NCBI RefSeq assembly: GCF_014635325.1 | Contig: NZ_BMCT01000002.1 | Span: 248,001-312,000, forward strand | Length of the DNA: 64,000 nucleotides | Direction of reading: 5' to 3' | From: Azorhizobium oxalatiphilum | Lineage (GTDB): Bacteria; Pseudomonadota; Alphaproteobacteria; Rhizobiales; Xanthobacteraceae | Shown: positions 15,950 through 25,381 of the stretch, piece by piece | Position numbering within the stretch: position 1 is the first letter of the stretch | How the letters are laid out: each line of letters opens with the position of its first letter | Notes under the pieces: model-generated | Database searches by the model: none | Seen by the model: the letters and a program-made list of their open reading frames with translations, nothing else | What the model was told of the DNA's origin: nothing | Made by a program: the position numbers and the translations under genes

Positions 15950-17110
15950 TCAGGCCGCGCAATAGGCGATGACCTTGCGCATGAAGGCCTCGCAGACGTC
16001 GAGCTGGCTCTTTTCCAGATATTCGTCCGGCTGGTGCGCCTGCACGATGGAGCCGGGGCCGCAGACCACGGTGGGGATGCCGGCCATTTCCACGAACAGG
16101 CCCGCCTCGGTGCCATAGGCCACCTTGGCGTGGTCGTTGCGGCCGGCGAAATGCTTGGCCAGCACTGCCACCGGCGCGTCGGGCGGCGTGGAGAGGCCGG
16201 GGAAGGCGCTCTTCAGCTTGAATTCGATGCCCGTCTGCGGCGCCTTCGCCTTCATGCGCGGCTCCAGCGTCTCGCGGGCGTAGGCGATGACCTCGTCCGT
16301 CAGGGCTTCCACGTCGTCCTCGGGGAGGGCGCGGACTTCCCAGTCGATGGTGGCGAGTTCCGGCACGATGTTCAGAGCCGTGCCACCATGGAAGGTGCCC
16401 ACATGGGCGGTGGAGTGCGGGATGTCGTAGAGGGCGTCGCGCTGGCCTTCCGCCGCCAGCCGGTCGCCGAGATCGGCCACCTTGGCGACGAGACGGCCAC
16501 CGGCTTCCACGGCATTCACCAGTTCCGGCGCACGGGAAGAGTGGCCGCCCGCACCGGTGATGGTGGTGGCATAGCTCTTCTTGCCCTTGTGGCCGACCAC
16601 CACCTGCATGCTGGTGGGCTCGCCGACGATGCAGGCTTCCGGCTTGTAGCCCTTCTCCACCATGTGATCGATGAGCGGACGCACGCCTACGCAGCCGATC
16701 TCCTCGTCATAGGAGATGGCGAAATGGATCGGCTTCTTGAGCGGCTGGGCCTTCATTTCGGCCACCATGCCGAGGCAGACGGCCACAAAACCCTTCATGT
16801 CGCAGGTGCCGCGCCCATAAAGCTTGCCGTCGCGCTCCACCACGGTGAAGGGATCGGAGGTCCACTCCTGTCCGTCCACCGGCACGGTGTCGGTGTGGCC
16901 GGAGAGCACGATGCCGGGCACGTCGCGCGGCCCGATGGTGGTGATGAGGCTGGCCTTCTTCTGCTCCGTGTCTTCCACGCGCTCGAAGAAGATGCCCTCT
17001 GCGGTCAGGAATTCCTCGATGGCCTCGATCAGCGGCAGGTTGGAATTGCGGCTCGTGGTGTCGAAGGAAATGAGCCGCGACAGCCAGTCGAGGGTCTGGG
17101 GATTGGGCAT
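15950..17110 (-). CDS. argE: Acetylornithine deacetylase (M20 family)
   Basis: A 386-residue dinuclear zinc hydrolase. The metal-ligand motif GHTDTVPVDGQEW (His, Asp) is followed by YGRGTCDMKGFVA (Asp), then the catalytic Glu pair in SYDEEIGCVG and a late His in the GTEAGLF region. The N-terminus LSRLISFDTTSRNSNLPLI matches ArgE of alphaproteobacteria, which releases ornithine from N-acetylornithine. Other M20 deacetylases are possible. The start at 17110 has GGAG upstream; the frame extends further to 17311, but that extension is not protein-like. Confidence 0.85.
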   Translation of the reverse strand: MPNPQTLDWLSRLISFDTTSRNSNLPLIEAIEEFLTAEGIFFERVEDTEQKKASLITTIGPRDVPGIVLSGHTDTVPVDGQEWTSDPFTVVERDGKLYGRGTCDMKGFVAVCLGMVAEMKAQPLKKPIHFAISYDEEIGCVGVRPLIDHMVEKGYKPEACIVGEPTSMQVVVGHKGKKSYATTITGAGGHSSRAPELVNAVEAGGRLVAKVADLGDRLAAEGQRDALYDIPHSTAHVGTFHGGTALNIVPELATIDWEVRALPEDDVEALTDEVIAYARETLEPRMKAKAPQTGIEFKLKSAFPGLSTPPDAPVAVLAKHFAGRNDHAKVAYGTEAGLFVEMAGIPTVVCGPGSIVQAHQPDEYLEKSQLDVCEAFMRKVIAYCAA

Positions 17111-17346
17111 CGCGCGGAACTCCGGAAGCTCTTTTTTCGTCGGGCGACGGGAAAAACGACTCCAGCGTATCCCTGCCGCATTGCACACATATACCCCCTT
17201 TTGCTGCTGGTGCAGCCTGCGCACGCAGGGCTTGCAGTGGATTTTGGGGGCGGGCAGCCCCTGCCGCTGCGGACCCGCGTTGCCCGGAGCGAAGCTCTGC
17301 CATAAGAGCAACGCACGCAGCCGGGCGGGCGGAGACGGAGTTGCGT

Positions 17347-17874
17347 ATGTCGGAAGTCACCTTGGTGCTGGGCGGCGCCCGTTCGGGCAAGAGCCGCCAC
17401 GCCGAACAGATCGTGGAGCGGTTGGATAGTCCTTGGGCCTATCTCGCCACCGCGCAGGCGTTCGACGCCGAGATGGAGGCGCGTATCGCCCTCCACCGCG
17501 CCCGCCGCAGCGAGAGCTGGCGCACCTATGACGCCCCGCTGGATCTGGCTGGAACGCTGGATGCCTTGCCCCCGGACATGCCGGCGCTGGTGGACTGCCT
17601 CACGCTATGGCTGACCAACCATCTGCTGGCTGAGCACGATCTGGAGGCGGAAGCCGCGCGCCTGATCGCCGCCGTGCTGCGCCGGAGCGCGCCGGTGGTG
17701 CTGGTGGCCAACGAGGTGGGGCTCGGCATCGTGCCGGACAATGCGCTGGCCCGGCGCTTTCGCGATGCCGCGGGCCGGCTCAATCAGGATCTGGCAGCCA
17801 AGGCCGACCGGGTGGTGTTCCTGGTGGCGGGGCTGCCCATGGTTTTCAAAGACACTGTGGTGAAAGACCGATGA
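17347..17874 (+). CDS. cobP: Bifunctional adenosylcobinamide kinase / adenosylcobinamide-phosphate guanylyltransferase
   Basis: A 175-residue CobU/CobP protein. The P-loop LGGARSGKSRHAE lies near the start, and the family signature DCLTLWLTNHL is mid-protein, with VLVANEVGLGIVP following. It phosphorylates adenosylcobinamide and attaches GMP for assembly of the lower ligand of vitamin B12. GGAG six bases before the ATG at 17347 favours that start over the TTG at 17341. The stop overlaps the start of cobO by four bases (ATGA), indicating translational coupling. Confidence 0.93.
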   Translation: MSEVTLVLGGARSGKSRHAEQIVERLDSPWAYLATAQAFDAEMEARIALHRARRSESWRTYDAPLDLAGTLDALPPDMPALVDCLTLWLTNHLLAEHDLEAEAARLIAAVLRRSAPVVLVANEVGLGIVPDNALARRFRDAAGRLNQDLAAKADRVVFLVAGLPMVFKDTVVKDR

Positions 17875-18494
17875 TGAACGAACCCATCGATCCGCGCGAT
17901 GCCGAACGGCACCGAGCCAAGATGGCCAAGCGCAAGGCCGTGCAGGACGCCGAGGTGGCCACCAAGACCACCGTGGAGAAGGGCCTGCTGATCGTCCACA
18001 CCGGCCCCGGCAAGGGCAAGAGCACGGCTGCCTTCGGTCTCGCCCTGCGCATGCTGGGCTATGGGCGCAGCGTCGGCGTGGTGCAGTTCATCAAGGGCGC
18101 CTGGCACACGGGCGAGAAGGACGCCTTCTCGGCCTTCGGCGACCGGGTGAAGTGGCACACCATGGGCGAGGGCTTCACCTGGGAGACGCAGGATCTCGCC
18201 CGCGACAAGGCCGCCGCCCAGCGCGCCTTCGAAAAGGCCGTCGAGCTGATGGCCGACCCCACGCTGTCGCTGGTGGTGCTGGACGAGCTGAACATCGCTC
18301 TGCGCTACGACTATCTCGACCTCGCCGAGGTGATCGCGGCGCTGGCCGCCCGCCGGCCGGACCTGCACGTGGTCGTCACCGGCCGCAACGCCAAGCCGGA
18401 CATGCTGGCTGCGGCCGATCTCGTGACCGAGATGCAACTGGTGAAGCACCATTTCGCTGCCGGCGTGAAGGCGCAGGTGGGCATCGAGTTCTGA
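17871..18494 (+). CDS. cobO: Corrinoid (cob(I)yrinic acid a,c-diamide) adenosyltransferase
   Basis: A 207-residue CobO/BtuR-type adenosyltransferase. The nucleotide-binding loop is [16 protein letters not shown], followed by the family motifs VQFIKGAW and [15 protein letters not shown]. It transfers the 5'-deoxyadenosyl group from ATP to the reduced corrinoid cobalt. Its start overlaps the cobP stop, and cobQ follows 34 bp later, so the three genes form a late cobalamin operon. Confidence 0.94.
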   Translation: MMNEPIDPRDAERHRAKMAKRKAVQDAEVATKTTVEKGLLIVHTGPGKGKSTAAFGLALRMLGYGRSVGVVQFIKGAWHTGEKDAFSAFGDRVKWHTMGEGFTWETQDLARDKAAAQRAFEKAVELMADPTLSLVVLDELNIALRYDYLDLAEVIAALAARRPDLHVVVTGRNAKPDMLAAADLVTEMQLVKHHFAAGVKAQVGIEF

Positions 18495-18528
18495 CGGCAT
18501 CCGGCAGCGGGCAGGCGAGGGGCGGGCA

Positions 18529-19986
18529 ATGGCGCGGGCATTGATGTTCCAGGGCACCGGCTCGGACGTGGGCAAGTCCCTGCTCGTGGCCGGCCTCGCC
18601 CGCGCGTTTGCCGACCGGGGCCTGAGGGTGCGCCCCTTCAAGCCGCAGAACATGTCCAACAATGCCGCCGTGACGGCGGATGGCGGCGAGATCGGCCGCG
18701 CGCAGGCGCTGCAGGCCCGCGCTGCGCGGGTGCCGCTCTCCGTGCACATGAACCCGGTGCTGCTGAAACCGCAGAGCGAGATCGGCGCGCAGGTGGTGGT
18801 GCAGGGCAGGGTGGTGGGCACCGCGAAGGCCAGCGCCTACCAGCAGATGAAGGCCGGGCTGATGCCCGCCGTGCTGGAGAGCTTCTCCCGCCTCAAGGCC
18901 GAGGCGGACCTTGTTCTGGTGGAAGGCGCGGGTTCGGCCTCCGAGGTGAACCTGCGGGCCAACGATATCGCCAACATGGGCTTTGCCCGCGCCGCCGACG
19001 TGCCCGTGGTGCTGATCGGCGACATCGACCGGGGTGGCGTCATCGCCAGCCTCGTCGGCACCAAGACCGTGGTGGAGGCGGCCGATGCGGCGCTGATCGC
19101 CGGCTTCATCGTCAACAAGTTCCGGGGCGATCCGGCCCTGTTCGGCACCGGCATGGAGCTGATCGCCCGCCATACCGGCTGGGCGCCGCTCGGTCTCGTG
19201 CCGCATTACGCGGGCGCGGCCCGCCTGCCGGCCGAGGATGCGCTGGGCGTCGCCGGGCCGCAGGCGCAGAAGCCCGAGGCCCGCATCCGCATCGCCGTGC
19301 CCATCCTGCCCCATGTCTCCAATTTCGATGATCTGGACCCGCTGGATGCGGAGCCCGCCATCGAGGTGCTGCGCATCCGGCCTCAGGATATTTTGCCGGC
19401 TCATACGGATCTGGTGCTGCTGATCGGCTCCAAGGCAACCATGGCCGATCTGGCGGCGCTGAAGGCTGGCGGGCTGCATCACGACATCCTCGCTTTCTCC
19501 CGCCGCGGCGGCCGGGTGCTGGGCCTGTGCGGCGGCTATCAGATGCTAGGCGAGGGGCTGGACGATCCGCAGGGGGCAGAGGGGCCTGCCGGCTCCATGG
19601 AGGGGCTGGGCCTGCTGAAGACGCGAACGATGATGACGGGAGACAAGCGCCTTGAGGCTGCGACCGGCACCTCGCATCTGGGCGCGCCCTTCGCGGGCTA
19701 TGAGATGCATATCGGTGCCACCACCGGTCCCGACACCGCCCGGCCCTTCGCCATGCTGGACGGGGCAGGGGCGGACGGCGCCGTCTCCGCGAATGGGGCC
19801 GTCATGGGCACCTATGTGCACGGCCTGTTCAACGATGATCGTCAGCGCGCGGCACTGATGGCGCTGCTTGGCGCCGGGCCGTCGCAGGTCTCTTATGAAG
19901 AGCAGGTGGAGGCGACGCTGGATGGCCTTGCAGCCCACCTTTCCGCCCACATGGACCTCGACCGGCTGCTCACATTAGCCCGATGA
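18529..19986 (+). CDS. cobQ: Cobyric acid synthase
   Basis: A 485-residue glutamine-dependent amidotransferase of usual length. The N-terminal synthetase domain opens [20 protein letters not shown] (a P-loop-like DTBS fold) with [10 protein letters not shown]. The C-terminal glutaminase domain carries the nucleophile in [15 protein letters not shown] and the catalytic His in GTYVHGLF. It amidates four side-chain carboxylates of the corrin ring. The 3' end overlaps the convergent cobD gene by 17 bp. Confidence 0.95.
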   Translation: MARALMFQGTGSDVGKSLLVAGLARAFADRGLRVRPFKPQNMSNNAAVTADGGEIGRAQALQARAARVPLSVHMNPVLLKPQSEIGAQVVVQGRVVGTAKASAYQQMKAGLMPAVLESFSRLKAEADLVLVEGAGSASEVNLRANDIANMGFARAADVPVVLIGDIDRGGVIASLVGTKTVVEAADAALIAGFIVNKFRGDPALFGTGMELIARHTGWAPLGLVPHYAGAARLPAEDALGVAGPQAQKPEARIRIAVPILPHVSNFDDLDPLDAEPAIEVLRIRPQDILPAHTDLVLLIGSKATMADLAALKAGGLHHDILAFSRRGGRVLGLCGGYQMLGEGLDDPQGAEGPAGSMEGLGLLKTRTMMTGDKRLEAATGTSHLGAPFAGYEMHIGATTGPDTARPFAMLDGAGADGAVSANGAVMGTYVHGLFNDDRQRAALMALLGAGPSQVSYEEQVEATLDGLAAHLSAHMDLDRLLTLAR

Positions 19987-20935
19987 GGATCGCGCCCAGC
20001 GTGATGAACGTCACCATGAGCATATCCGCCGCCAGATAGAGCCGCAGCGCCGCTCGGATATCGCGGGCGCCGATCTCCCGCCGGCCATTACCCATGAAGG
20101 CCGCATTGGCCACCACGCCGCCATAGGAGCGCGGCCCGGCAATGGAGATGCCGAGCGCCCCCGCCATGGCCGCCTCCGGCCAGCCGGCATTGGGCGAGCG
20201 GTGGTGCTTCGCATCCCGCCACATGGCCTCCCAAGCCGCCTTGGCCGAGCAGCCGGGCAGCATCCCTGCCGCCGCCACCACCAGCAGGCCGGAGAGGCGC
20301 GAGGCGGGCAGGTTGACCAGATCATCCAGCCGCGCCGCCGCCCAGCCGAAGGCCTCATAGCGCGGGTTGCGATGGCCGATCATGCTGTCGGCGGTGTTCA
20401 GCGCCTTGTAGCCCGCCCCGCCGGCAAGCCCGCCCACCAGCATCCAGAAGGTGGGGGCGACCACGCCGTCGGAAAAATTCTCGGCGAGGCTCTCGATAGC
20501 GCCACGGGTGACGCCGGAGACGTCAAGGCTCTGCGGATCGCGCCCGACGATGTGGGAGACGGCCTCCCGCCCGGCCACCAGACCGCCGGTCTCCAGTGCC
20601 CATGCCACCCGCGCCACATGCCAGTAGAGCGAGCGCTGGGCGAGCAGCGTGCTGCCGAGCACGCCAGCCAGCAGAAAGCCGAGCCCGCCGAGCCGCAGCA
20701 CGTTCTCGATCAGCGCCGCCGGCACCATGGCGCAGGCCAGCAGCACGATGACCGTGAGCACGCCGTTGGCCTTGCGCCGGGCCGGGGCGAGGGACGGGCG
20801 GTTCAGTCGCGACTCGAGCGCCGAGATGAGCGCGCCGGCCCAGACCACCGGATGGCGGACAGCGCGATAGAGCGGCTTGGGATAGCCGATGGCGCCTTCC
20901 ACAAGCAATGCGACGCAGGTGAGATCGAAAGCCAT
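19970..20935 (-). CDS. cobD: Adenosylcobinamide-phosphate synthase (CobD/CbiB)
   Basis: A 321-residue membrane protein with several hydrophobic helices. The family motifs [18 protein letters not shown] near the start, [21 protein letters not shown] mid-protein and [17 protein letters not shown] are all visible. It joins the aminopropanol arm to adenosylcobyric acid at the inner membrane. The ATG at 20935 is chosen; the longer frame to 21043 adds a non-homologous leader. It is convergent with cobQ, so it is transcribed separately from cobP-cobO-cobQ although in the same pathway. CobC, which makes the arm, is not seen. Confidence 0.9.
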   Translation of the reverse strand: MAFDLTCVALLVEGAIGYPKPLYRAVRHPVVWAGALISALESRLNRPSLAPARRKANGVLTVIVLLACAMVPAALIENVLRLGGLGFLLAGVLGSTLLAQRSLYWHVARVAWALETGGLVAGREAVSHIVGRDPQSLDVSGVTRGAIESLAENFSDGVVAPTFWMLVGGLAGGAGYKALNTADSMIGHRNPRYEAFGWAAARLDDLVNLPASRLSGLLVVAAAGMLPGCSAKAAWEAMWRDAKHHRSPNAGWPEAAMAGALGISIAGPRSYGGVVANAAFMGNGRREIGARDIRAALRLYLAADMLMVTFITLGAILIGLM

Positions 20936-21128
20936 GCTCAGACGGGGCTGGAGTGAGGGGCAGGAACGCTGCGGCAGGCGAGGCGAGGGCGGGGCAGGGC
21001 ACCGCCCTCCTCCCACCGCGCGTGCGCCGAACATGGCTGCCATGTAGCCGTGCGCGCCCGAAGTGTCTTCATTTTCTCATGACGAAGTGCGAGATAGCGC
21101 CAGTTTTGGAACGAGGCAGGATGTCGCC

Positions 21129-22475
21129 ATGCGCGTCGCAATGATTGGCACGGGGTATGTGGGTCTGGTGTCGGGCGCCTGTTTCGCCGACTTCGGGCAC
21201 CATGTCACCTGCGTGGACAAGGATGCGCAGAAGATCGAGCGGCTGGAGCGGGGCGAAATCCCCATCTTCGAGCCCGGCCTCGACGACATTGTGGCCCGCA
21301 ACCGCGCCGCCGGTCGGCTCGATTTCGCCGTGGACCTGACGCAGGCGGTGCGCGAAGCCGATGCGGTCTTCATCGCGGTCGGCACGCCCTCCCGGCGCGG
21401 CGACGGCCATGCCGACCTGTCCTATGTCTACGCCGCCGCCCGCGAGATCGCGGAAGCTGCCGAGGGCTATACGGTGGTGGTGACCAAATCCACCGTGCCA
21501 GTGGGCACCGGCGACGAAGTGGAGCGGGTGATCCGCGAGACCCGGCCCGATGCCGATATTTCGGTTGTCTCGAACCCCGAATTCCTGCGCGAAGGCGCGG
21601 CCATCGAGGATTTCAAGCGCCCCGACCGCATCGTGGTGGGCACCGACGAGCCGCGCGCCCGCGAGGTGATGACGCAGCTCTACCGGCCGCTGGCGCTGAA
21701 CAGCCTGCCGCTGTTGTTCACCGGCCGCCGCACCTCCGAGCTGATCAAGTACGCTGGCAACGCCTTCCTGGCGGTGAAGATCACCTTCATCAACGAGATC
21801 GCCGATCTGTGCGAGCAGGTGGGTGCCAACGTGCAGGAAGTGGCGCGGGGCATCGGCCTCGACAACCGCATCGGCGCGAAGTTCCTGCACGCCGGCCCCG
21901 GCTATGGCGGCTCCTGCTTCCCGAAGGACACGCTGGCCCTGACCCGCACCGCGCAGGAGGCCGGCACGCCGCTGCGCATCGTAGAGACGGTGGTGGGCGT
22001 CAATGACGTGCGCAAGCTCGCCATGGCCAAGAAGGTGATGAACGTTCTGGGCGGCGACGTGCGCGGCAAGACCGCCGCCGTGCTGGGCCTGACCTTCAAG
22101 CCCAACACCGACGACATGCGCGAGAGCCCGGCCCTCTCCATCATTCATGCCCTGATGGACAAGGGCATGAAGATCCGCGCCTATGATCCCGAAGGCATGG
22201 AAGAGGCGAAGAAGCTGCTGCCGGCCGGCGTCACCTACACCTCGGGTGCCTATGAGGCCGCCGAAGGTGCCGACTGCCTCGTCATCGTCACCGAATGGGA
22301 TGCCTTCCGGGCGCTGGATTTCGAGCGTCTGCGCAAGATCATGGCCCAGACCGTGCTGGTGGACCTGCGCAACATCTATCGCCCCGACGAGATGCAGGCG
22401 CTCGGCTTCACCTATGAGAGCGTCGGACGCGGTTCGGATGCGGCAGAGGGCCTCGCCGCGCCCGCTGTCCACTGA
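21129..22475 (+). CDS. ugd: UDP-glucose 6-dehydrogenase
   Basis: A 448-residue enzyme. The N-terminal NAD-binding motif is MIGTGYVGLVSGACFADFGH, with KSTVPVGTGDEVERV following. The catalytic cysteine lies in GYGGSCFPKDT, and the C-terminal UDP-binding domain includes VLGLTFKPNTDDMRESP. It oxidises UDP-glucose to UDP-glucuronate. The next gene encodes a UDP-glucuronate epimerase-like enzyme, so the pair probably supplies UDP-galacturonate for LPS or exopolysaccharide. The gene is divergent from cobD across a 193-bp promoter region. Confidence 0.95.
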   Translation: MRVAMIGTGYVGLVSGACFADFGHHVTCVDKDAQKIERLERGEIPIFEPGLDDIVARNRAAGRLDFAVDLTQAVREADAVFIAVGTPSRRGDGHADLSYVYAAAREIAEAAEGYTVVVTKSTVPVGTGDEVERVIRETRPDADISVVSNPEFLREGAAIEDFKRPDRIVVGTDEPRAREVMTQLYRPLALNSLPLLFTGRRTSELIKYAGNAFLAVKITFINEIADLCEQVGANVQEVARGIGLDNRIGAKFLHAGPGYGGSCFPKDTLALTRTAQEAGTPLRIVETVVGVNDVRKLAMAKKVMNVLGGDVRGKTAAVLGLTFKPNTDDMRESPALSIIHALMDKGMKIRAYDPEGMEEAKKLLPAGVTYTSGAYEAAEGADCLVIVTEWDAFRALDFERLRKIMAQTVLVDLRNIYRPDEMQALGFTYESVGRGSDAAEGLAAPAVH

Positions 22476-22612
22476 TTGCGGCCATCCTGCCGTCCAACTT
22501 GGCCTCTTTGGTCCGCGACGGGGCAGGGTAGGTTCTGCTAAGACCTCGCCCCTCGGGGCGAATGTCTTCCTTTACCGTCGGATGCCTCGCCGACTCTTGG
22601 GTGCAGTGGCAC

Positions 22613-23620
22613 ATGCGTTTTCTGGTGACAGGCACGGCGGGCTTCATCGGGTTCCACCTGGCGAAGCGTTTGCTGGGGGCAGGGCACGTGGTGGTGGGGT
22701 TGGATGGCCTGACCCCCTATTACGATGTCACCCTCAAGCAGGCCCGCCACGCGGAGCTGGCCAAGCACAACGGCTTCTCCGCCGTCATCGGCATGCTCGA
22801 GGACCAGAACGCGCTGGATGAGGCCGCCGCCCTCGCGCGGCCGGACGTCATCGTCCATCTCGCCGCGCAGGCGGGCGTGCGCTACAGCCTCGAAAACCCC
22901 AAGGCCTATGTGGACGCGAACCTGAACGGCTCGTGGAACGTGCTGGAACTGGCCAGGCGCCTTCAGCCCCGCCACCTGCTGCTGGCCTCCACCAGTTCGG
23001 TCTATGGCGCCAATGCCAAGGTCCCGTTCGCCGAGACCGACCGCGCCGACGAGCCGATGACGCTCTATGCCGCGACGAAAAAGTCCATGGAGGCCATGGC
23101 GCATTCCTATGCGCACCTCTATGGCGTGCCGACGACGGCGTTCCGCTTCTTCACCGTCTATGGCCCGTGGGGCCGTCCGGACATGGCGCTGTTCAAGTTC
23201 GTCGCGGCGATCCTCAAGGGCGAGCCCATCGACATCTATGGCGAAGGCCGCATGTCGCGCGACTTCACCTATGTGGACGATCTCGTGGAAGCCGTGGTGC
23301 GTCTGGCGGACCGGGCGCCGGAGATCGGCGTGCCGGCGGGGCAGGCGGGTCTGGACTCCCTGTCGCCCGTGGCGCCCTTCCGGGTGGTCAACATCGCCGC
23401 CGGCCAGCCGGTGGGCCTGATGGAGTATGTGGAGACCATCGAGCGCGCCGTGGGGCGCCCGGCCCTGCGCAACATGCTGCCCATGCAGCCCGGCGACGTG
23501 CCGCGCACCTATGCCTCCGCCGCGCTGCTGGAGGCGCTCACCGGCTATCGGCCCGACACGCCGGTGTCCGTGGGCGTGCCGGCTTTCGTGGACTGGTATC
23601 GCGCCTATTACGGCATTTGA
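22613..23620 (+). CDS. NAD-dependent epimerase, UDP-glucuronate 4-epimerase type
   Basis: A 335-residue extended SDR enzyme. [17 protein letters not shown] forms the NAD site. [20 protein letters not shown], the active-site [16 protein letters not shown] and YAATKKSME (Tyr-x3-Lys) are all typical of the LpsL/Cap1J UDP-glucuronate 4-epimerases. It would interconvert UDP-glucuronate and UDP-galacturonate, using the product of the upstream ugd gene. The ATG at 22613 is chosen because it directly opens the Rossmann fold. A Tn7-like element begins 248 bp downstream. Confidence 0.88.
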   Translation: MRFLVTGTAGFIGFHLAKRLLGAGHVVVGLDGLTPYYDVTLKQARHAELAKHNGFSAVIGMLEDQNALDEAAALARPDVIVHLAAQAGVRYSLENPKAYVDANLNGSWNVLELARRLQPRHLLLASTSSVYGANAKVPFAETDRADEPMTLYAATKKSMEAMAHSYAHLYGVPTTAFRFFTVYGPWGRPDMALFKFVAAILKGEPIDIYGEGRMSRDFTYVDDLVEAVVRLADRAPEIGVPAGQAGLDSLSPVAPFRVVNIAAGQPVGLMEYVETIERAVGRPALRNMLPMQPGDVPRTYASAALLEALTGYRPDTPVSVGVPAFVDWYRAYYGI

Positions 23621-23863
23621 GCGCCTTCGTCGTGCATCGGCACGGTGGAGCGGTGCTGTTTGCGCCTGAGAGCGATTTTTCGCTGCCGCCATTTCCGGCG
23701 GCCGGCTTGCTCAACCGCCGAGCCGAGCACAAGCAGAACAAGACGGCAGAGTTCGCTCCACATGGGGGCGGGCACCCATCCACGGCGTTTCCGCCCCATA
23801 TCCATAATTCGCAGAAGATATATTATGGAACCTAAATATGCTCGGGACGGCACAGGCACTCAG

Positions 23864-23868
23864 GCGGT
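23864..23868. repeat. Left target-site duplication GCGGT
   Basis: GCGGT lies directly outside the TGTC terminus of the transposon and is repeated exactly at 31375-31379 after the GACA terminus. A 5-bp duplication is what Tn7/Tn5053-class DDE transposases leave. Confidence 0.93.
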
Positions 23869-23937
23869 TGTCAGACGCGGAGAAGATTGACTCAAACCCC
23901 GGGGTAAAGTGACTCCGTTTGGCGAGAAGTCTGACTC
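23869..23937 (+). repeat. Left-end TnsB-type binding sites (three TGACTC repeats)
   Basis: TGACTC occurs at 23888-23893, 23910-23915 and 23932-23937, exactly 22 bp apart. The bases before the core are similar (GGAGAAGAT, GGTAAAG, GCGAGAAGTC). The third site, GGCGAGAAGTCTGACTC, closely matches a right-end site read in inverse complement. Helically phased 22-bp sites are the arrangement bound by TnsB in Tn7. Confidence 0.88.
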
Positions 23938-24683
23938 CAGCACCCTCAGCCCTACCCTGCACGCCCTTGGACGGGCCTTTGCCAATGAGGCCGGAGGCAA
24001 ACGGAAATGCGGCCTGAGACGCAAACGGCTGGCCCGATGCACGACGGGCGTCAGCGAAGAAGCTGAAAACGCGTTTTTCTCGATTGAAGCCCACCTGGCC
24101 ATCGCCTCCATGCCTGAGCAGGCTCTGCGGTTTGCCGGGCGCCCAGCGGCGCCTTCCTTCAGGCGGCCCGCAGACACCAAAATTAACCACGTTCAGCCAT
24201 GTCCGTCCGGTCACGCCTATATTCAGTTGACGACATCGGGCAGGGGCCATTAACGTCTAAAAATCCCATACATTGATGTCTTGCGGCGCTCATTGGAGCG
24301 CGAATCTATGTAGTTCGCAGTAGCGTGACGCGCTTGTTGCGCGGTTCTGGCGTACTCTGTTGCGAATAGGCGTCTCCCCTACTCTGCTCTGCATGCCACG
24401 CTCCGAATTTCGGCGGTCGCCGAGCATTCGGAGCGAATGAGTTCTTGCGCGAAGGATTCGAAATGCATATGAATCCTCCGCGGTCATTTTTCCGCACCTG
24501 ACATACTCGAGCATTCGCATCAGCGCCTGGCGCAGATGACGGGCCGATTGTCCTCACTGGATGCCAACGCATCACGGTGTGTTCCGAATTTACCTGAGGG
24601 TTCCTGGCTCCTGCGGTCGTCGCGGGAGCGATGGGCAGCTTTTGCCTTGTGGAACCCTCTACGGACACACAGTGGAGGACGCC
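23938..24683. other. 746-bp stretch without a recognisable gene inside the transposon left end
   Basis: Between the left-end repeats and the TnsA-like gene I find no protein-like reading frame on either strand; those open there have random Arg/Ser-rich composition. The stretch must contain the promoter of the tns operon. GC content drops near 24180-24300. No CRISPR-like repeat, tRNA or crRNA-like structure is evident. Confidence 0.5.
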
Positions 24684-25361
24684 GTGCCGTATCGCGCTCG
24701 TTACGTTGCCCGACCCCAGCCTTCGCGTCCTCTGACGCCGAGGAGCTCGCCATCTATCCGTGGCGAGTTCAGCTCGGGCAAGCCCGGCATGGGATTCCGG
24801 CGTGTAGCCTATAGAGGGCTTCCTGCCCGCCACCTGATGGCGCTTCTCGAGGAGGACGACAATGTCGTCGCGTATCAGGAGGCTCCGGCGTCCTTTCGCT
24901 GGTCAGATGGCCGCAAGATCCGGACCTGCTACCCGACAGCAGCGGCGCGTCTCACCGACGGCAGACTGATCTGCCTGCTGCTGAACCGATCACAGCGCTC
25001 GTTTCCGGAATGTGATCCGGCCTACGCCCATTCTGTTCGGCAGGCGGCCGCCAAGGCTGGCTATGACGCCGTCGAGATCTGGACTGAGACCGAGATCAAG
25101 GCAGGCAATCGCTTGGCCAACGCTCTTCTCGTTGGGCACGCACGATGCGTGGACGCAGATCAGATGCATCTCCACGCCGTGCGGACGGCCATCGACAGGC
25201 TCGGAGGCAAGGCCTCCATACGTGATCTCCGCATCTCCTGCGGCCTCGGCAATCAGGCCTTTCGCGCGATCATCAAGCTGATCGCGATGCGCGAACTCAA
25301 GCCCATCAACGCGAATGACATCCTCGACGACTTTGCGGTCGTCCAGATCCCCCGTTCGTGA
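24684..25361 (+). CDS. TnsA-like protein lacking endonuclease catalytic motifs
   Basis: A 225-residue protein starting at GTG 24684, with a strong GGAGG five bases upstream. Its position before tnsB and its layout match TnsA. The segment LEEDDNVVAYQEAPASFRW (residues 55-73) resembles the opening of the TnsA nuclease domain. VEIWTETEIKAGNRLANALL (130-149) matches the C-terminal part that follows the active site. However, the residues expected to form the active site are absent: ARHL (48-51) where SxLE is usual, CYPTAA (82-87) where PDF is usual and CLLLN (97-101) where ExK is usual. It probably keeps a structural role with TnsB/TnsC but should not cut the 5' strand. Homology is inferred by eye. 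Confidence 0.6.
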   Translation: MPYRARYVARPQPSRPLTPRSSPSIRGEFSSGKPGMGFRRVAYRGLPARHLMALLEEDDNVVAYQEAPASFRWSDGRKIRTCYPTAAARLTDGRLICLLLNRSQRSFPECDPAYAHSVRQAAAKAGYDAVEIWTETEIKAGNRLANALLVGHARCVDADQMHLHAVRTAIDRLGGKASIRDLRISCGLGNQAFRAIIKLIAMRELKPINANDILDDFAVVQIPRS

Positions 25362-25381
25362 CGCCACCCCCGCCATCCAGG

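Noticed and set aside
17111-17346. Possible cobalamin riboswitch before cobP
   Set aside because: I looked for the B12 box and the conserved core upstream of the operon and saw neither.
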